Positions 62,090 through 64,000 of a DNA stretch of 64,000 nt are shown here, one piece after another (the first letter of the stretch is position 1; every line of letters begins with the position of its first letter). The stretch comes from Colwellia sp. Lineage in GTDB: Bacteria; Pseudomonadota; Gammaproteobacteria; Enterobacterales; Alteromonadaceae. The notes below the pieces were generated by a model. The model was not told the DNA's origin. It was given only the letters and a program-made list of their open reading frames with translations, and made no database searches. Where the stretch lies: assembly GCA_022969175.1 (NCBI GenBank), contig JALJPB010000007.1:59604-123603 (forward strand). The letters are read 5' to 3'. The translations under genes were made by a program, and so were the position numbers.

Positions 62090-63010
62090 TCAATCAATTT
62101 TATAGCACTCATGAACATCCTCAGATGAGTCCAGTAAGATCTCAAGCGTACTATGGCTAATACTGTAGTTCATACGTAACATATCTTTTATTTGACTTAG
62201 CGGTGATGGATAATTTTTTTGTGATAATAAAATTTTACCTTCGAGACAAATCTTATGTTCATTCAGCTGAAAAACATGGATATCTACTGCTTTCTCTACA
62301 TAAGGAAAACTTTCAATTTTTGACTTTATATCTTCAACTGCAATATGTTCAGGTACTGCTTCCATCAGTATACCTATACTTTGTTTTACCAAGAGTAAAC
62401 CATGATAAATAACATAAATTGAAATTCCAATTGTGGCGATTAAATCAACGATATACCATTGGTATAAGATAATTAAAATACCCGAAATAATGACAGCGAC
62501 GGATGCTAACGCGTCTGAAACATTATGAATAAATGCCGCTCTAATATTCATACTGTCTTTAGCGCCTGACATATAAGTGAGTATTGCGGTAGCAATATCA
62601 ATTACCAGAGCAATTCCTGCGACCCAAACAACAAGCCAACCATTAATCTCAGTTGGATTGAAATAGGTACTTATCGCCTCAAAAATCAAATATAAACCAA
62701 TAAGAATAAGGGTAATACTATTGATAAATGCAGCTATTATTTCTGCTCGCTGGTAGCCATAAGTCATATTTTTATTAGCCGGTTTAGCGGCAATTTTACG
62801 TGCCATTAACGCAATAAATATTGCGCCTGCATCACTTAGGTTATGCAGAGCATCAGCAATTAAAGACAAACTACCAGATAATACGCCACCAATAATTTGG
62901 GCAATCGTCAGTAAAATGTTAATAAAAACAGCAAGGCCAAGCTTTCCATCATGATTATGGGCATGGTTGTGGTTGTGGTTGTGGTTGTGACTATGTTGAT
63001 GTGTTGACAT
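62090..63010 (-). CDS. Cation diffusion facilitator (zinc) transporter, CzcD/ZitB-like
   Basis: A 306-residue inner-membrane antiporter. A His-rich N-terminus (HSHNHNHNHNHAHNHDG, residues 6-22) is followed by six membrane helices. TM2 has HNLSDAGAIFIAL (the metal-site His and Asp), TM5 has HNVSDALASVAVIISG (second His/Asp pair), and the C-terminal cytoplasmic metal-regulatory domain ends the protein. It exports Zn2+ (possibly Co2+/Cd2+) in exchange for protons. The adjacent CusA/CzcA-type pump supports a metal-resistance function. The repeated HN codons form a small tandem repeat near the start. Confidence 0.93.
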   Translation of the reverse strand: MSTHQHSHNHNHNHNHAHNHDGKLGLAVFINILLTIAQIIGGVLSGSLSLIADALHNLSDAGAIFIALMARKIAAKPANKNMTYGYQRAEIIAAFINSITLILIGLYLIFEAISTYFNPTEINGWLVVWVAGIALVIDIATAILTYMSGAKDSMNIRAAFIHNVSDALASVAVIISGILIILYQWYIVDLIATIGISIYVIYHGLLLVKQSIGILMEAVPEHIAVEDIKSKIESFPYVEKAVDIHVFQLNEHKICLEGKILLSQKNYPSPLSQIKDMLRMNYSISHSTLEILLDSSEDVHECYKID

Positions 63011-63085
63011 TTAATTGTTCTCTAAAATGAAGCGAGCGTGACACTACAGTCAGTAACATAACTAAGTTAACATACACGAATAAAC

Positions 63086-63124
63086 TTAATTGGGCACAAC
63101 CATTGTCTAGGTGTGCCCAATTAA
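63086..63124 (-). terminator. Hairpin after the CusA/CzcA gene
   Basis: TTAATTGGGCACA (63086-63098) and TGTGCCCAATTAA (63112-63124) form a perfect 13-bp stem with a 13-nt loop. It lies between the pump stop at 63139 and the CDF start at 63010. A weak T stretch follows on the minus strand. Confidence 0.7.
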
Positions 63125-63138
63125 CTGTATATAAACGC

Positions 63139-64000
63139 CTAACTATTTTTAAGCGCTTTAATTTTTTCTTTAGAAAACCAAGCATAAAGTACAGGTAAAA
63201 CAAATAAAGTCAGTAGAGTTGCGGTGACTAAACCACCAACTATTACACTAGCAAGTGGCCTTTGTATTTCTGCCCCTACCCCATTTGACATTAGCATAGG
63301 AATCAAACCAAGGGCTGAGGTAATAGCGGTCATCAGTACAGGTCGCAATCGTGATACTGCACCATCAAAAACAGCATGGGAGGTTTCAAGACCATCTTTT
63401 ACCAGCTGGTTAATACTTTCAACCATTACTACACCGTTTAGAACAGCAACGCCAAATAAGGTGATAAAGCCTACCGAGCTTGGCACAGATAAATATTGCC
63501 CCGAGATGTAAAGTGAAAATATACCGCCAATTACAGCTAGTGGTACATTAACCAAAATCAACATTGCTTGGCCTACCGAGCCAAAAGCAAAATAGAGTAA
63601 CAAAGCAATCAGTGCCAACGATAAGGGTACAACTACTGATAATCGTTGTTGAGCCCGTTGCTGGTTTTCAAATTGCCCACCTATAACCACAGAATAACCG
63701 GCAGGTAGCACAATACGCTCATCAATAACTTGCCTAATATCATTAACAACGCTACCCATGTCTCTGCCCTGAACGTTTGCTTGAATGACCACACGGCGTT
63801 GTACATCATCACGACGCACTTGAGGAGGGCCTGATTCAAAACTTACGGTTGCTATATCACCTAAACGTACCCAAGCACCTGTAGGTGATTGTATTCTTAG
63901 GTCGGCAATAGCTTCATGATTATTTCGGTATTTATCTTCAAGTCGAACATAAATATCGTAACGTTCATTGCCATTTATTATTTGCCCTGCTGATACACCA
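63139..64000 (-). CDS. CusA/CzcA heavy-metal RND pump, C-terminal part (cut by window edge)
   Basis: The open frame runs from the stop at 63139 to the window edge, so only the last 287 residues are seen. It shows the large periplasmic domain end (WVRLGDIATVSFESGPPQVRRDD), then membrane segments and the CzcA-type repeat motif (GFITLFGVAVLNGVVMVESINQL; RLRPVLMTAITSALGLIPMLMSNGVGAEIQRPLA). VLNGVVM and GAEIQRPLA are typical of metal-exporting RND pumps. It pairs naturally with the CDF gene downstream for zinc/cobalt/cadmium or copper/silver efflux; the N-terminal half and partner genes lie outside the window. Confidence 0.92.
   Translation of the reverse strand, partial: GVSAGQIINGNERYDIYVRLEDKYRNNHEAIADLRIQSPTGAWVRLGDIATVSFESGPPQVRRDDVQRRVVIQANVQGRDMGSVVNDIRQVIDERIVLPAGYSVVIGGQFENQQRAQQRLSVVVPLSLALIALLLYFAFGSVGQAMLILVNVPLAVIGGIFSLYISGQYLSVPSSVGFITLFGVAVLNGVVMVESINQLVKDGLETSHAVFDGAVSRLRPVLMTAITSALGLIPMLMSNGVGAEIQRPLASVIVGGLVTATLLTLFVLPVLYAWFSKEKIKALKNS

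Overview
The window looks like a chromosomal segment of a marine, cold-water type gammaproteobacterium of the Alteromonadales, most likely Colwelliaceae (Colwellia or Thalassotalea-like). The reasons are the AT-rich composition, the rpsU-yqeY-dnaG-rpoD block with tsaD divergent, TonB-receptor based glycan uptake, a DUF3334 gene and PEP-CTERM proteins. This assignment is inferred from gene content; no database search was made.

Layout. 0-4.5 kb: a carbamoyltransferase / SxtJ-like membrane protein / DUF5989 micro-protein operon, divergent from a membrane-anchored SGNH hydrolase. This is a compact cassette of unknown function. 4.5-6.2 kb: recX and a short-chain dehydrogenase. 6.6-15.3 kb: first half of a maltodextrin/alpha-glucan utilisation system (surface lipoprotein with starch-binding-like modules, TonB receptor, flavin halogenase-family protein, aldo/keto reductase), followed by a MipA/OmpV protein. 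17-26.6 kb: accessory genes. These are a Crp/Fnr-YdcZ-flavodoxin-arylamine acetyltransferase operon, an AraC regulator divergent from a BASS transporter plus ketopantoate reductase pair, a composition-shifted methyltransferase, gene debris, and a serine hydrolase. 27.2 kb: DUF3334.

28-37.4 kb: second half of the maltodextrin system (periplasmic GH13 amylase, GH13 alpha-glucosidase, GH31 alpha-glucosidase, SLC45-like sugar MFS transporter, LacI-type regulator). The two halves are tied together by copies of a palindrome of the form TGnATACGTATnCA in front of each transcription unit, probably the operator of the LacI protein. Inferred pathway: the lipoprotein captures glucan, the TonB receptor imports it to the periplasm, the amylase and GH31 enzyme trim it, the MFS carrier takes small sugars across the inner membrane, and the cytoplasmic GH13 enzyme releases glucose.

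37.4-46.3 kb: small unknown genes, cnoX, uppP, folK, folB, plsY and a two-gene RND efflux system. 46.4-52.4 kb: tsaD divergent from the macromolecular-synthesis block rpsU-yqeY-dnaG-rpoD. 53.2-54.9 kb: tRNA-Ile(CAU), whose 3' 25 bp are repeated exactly 1.5 kb downstream, bracketing a PEP-CTERM protein gene. This looks like an attachment-site scar or small island. 54.9-57.7 kb: a large hybrid sensor kinase with a heme-c type CxxCH sensor domain. 58.4-62 kb: a PadR/HAAS regulatory pair, a membrane-linked metallophosphoesterase, a 56-residue PEP-CTERM protein and a fatty-acid-hydroxylase family protein. 62-64 kb: zinc/cation export (CDF transporter and the 3' part of a CusA/CzcA pump cut by the window edge).

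No CRISPR array, prophage, complete insertion sequence or rRNA was seen. The best candidates for undescribed biology are the carbamoyltransferase cassette, the operator-defined maltodextrin regulon that includes a halogenase-family flavoprotein, and the 25-bp tRNA-end duplication.
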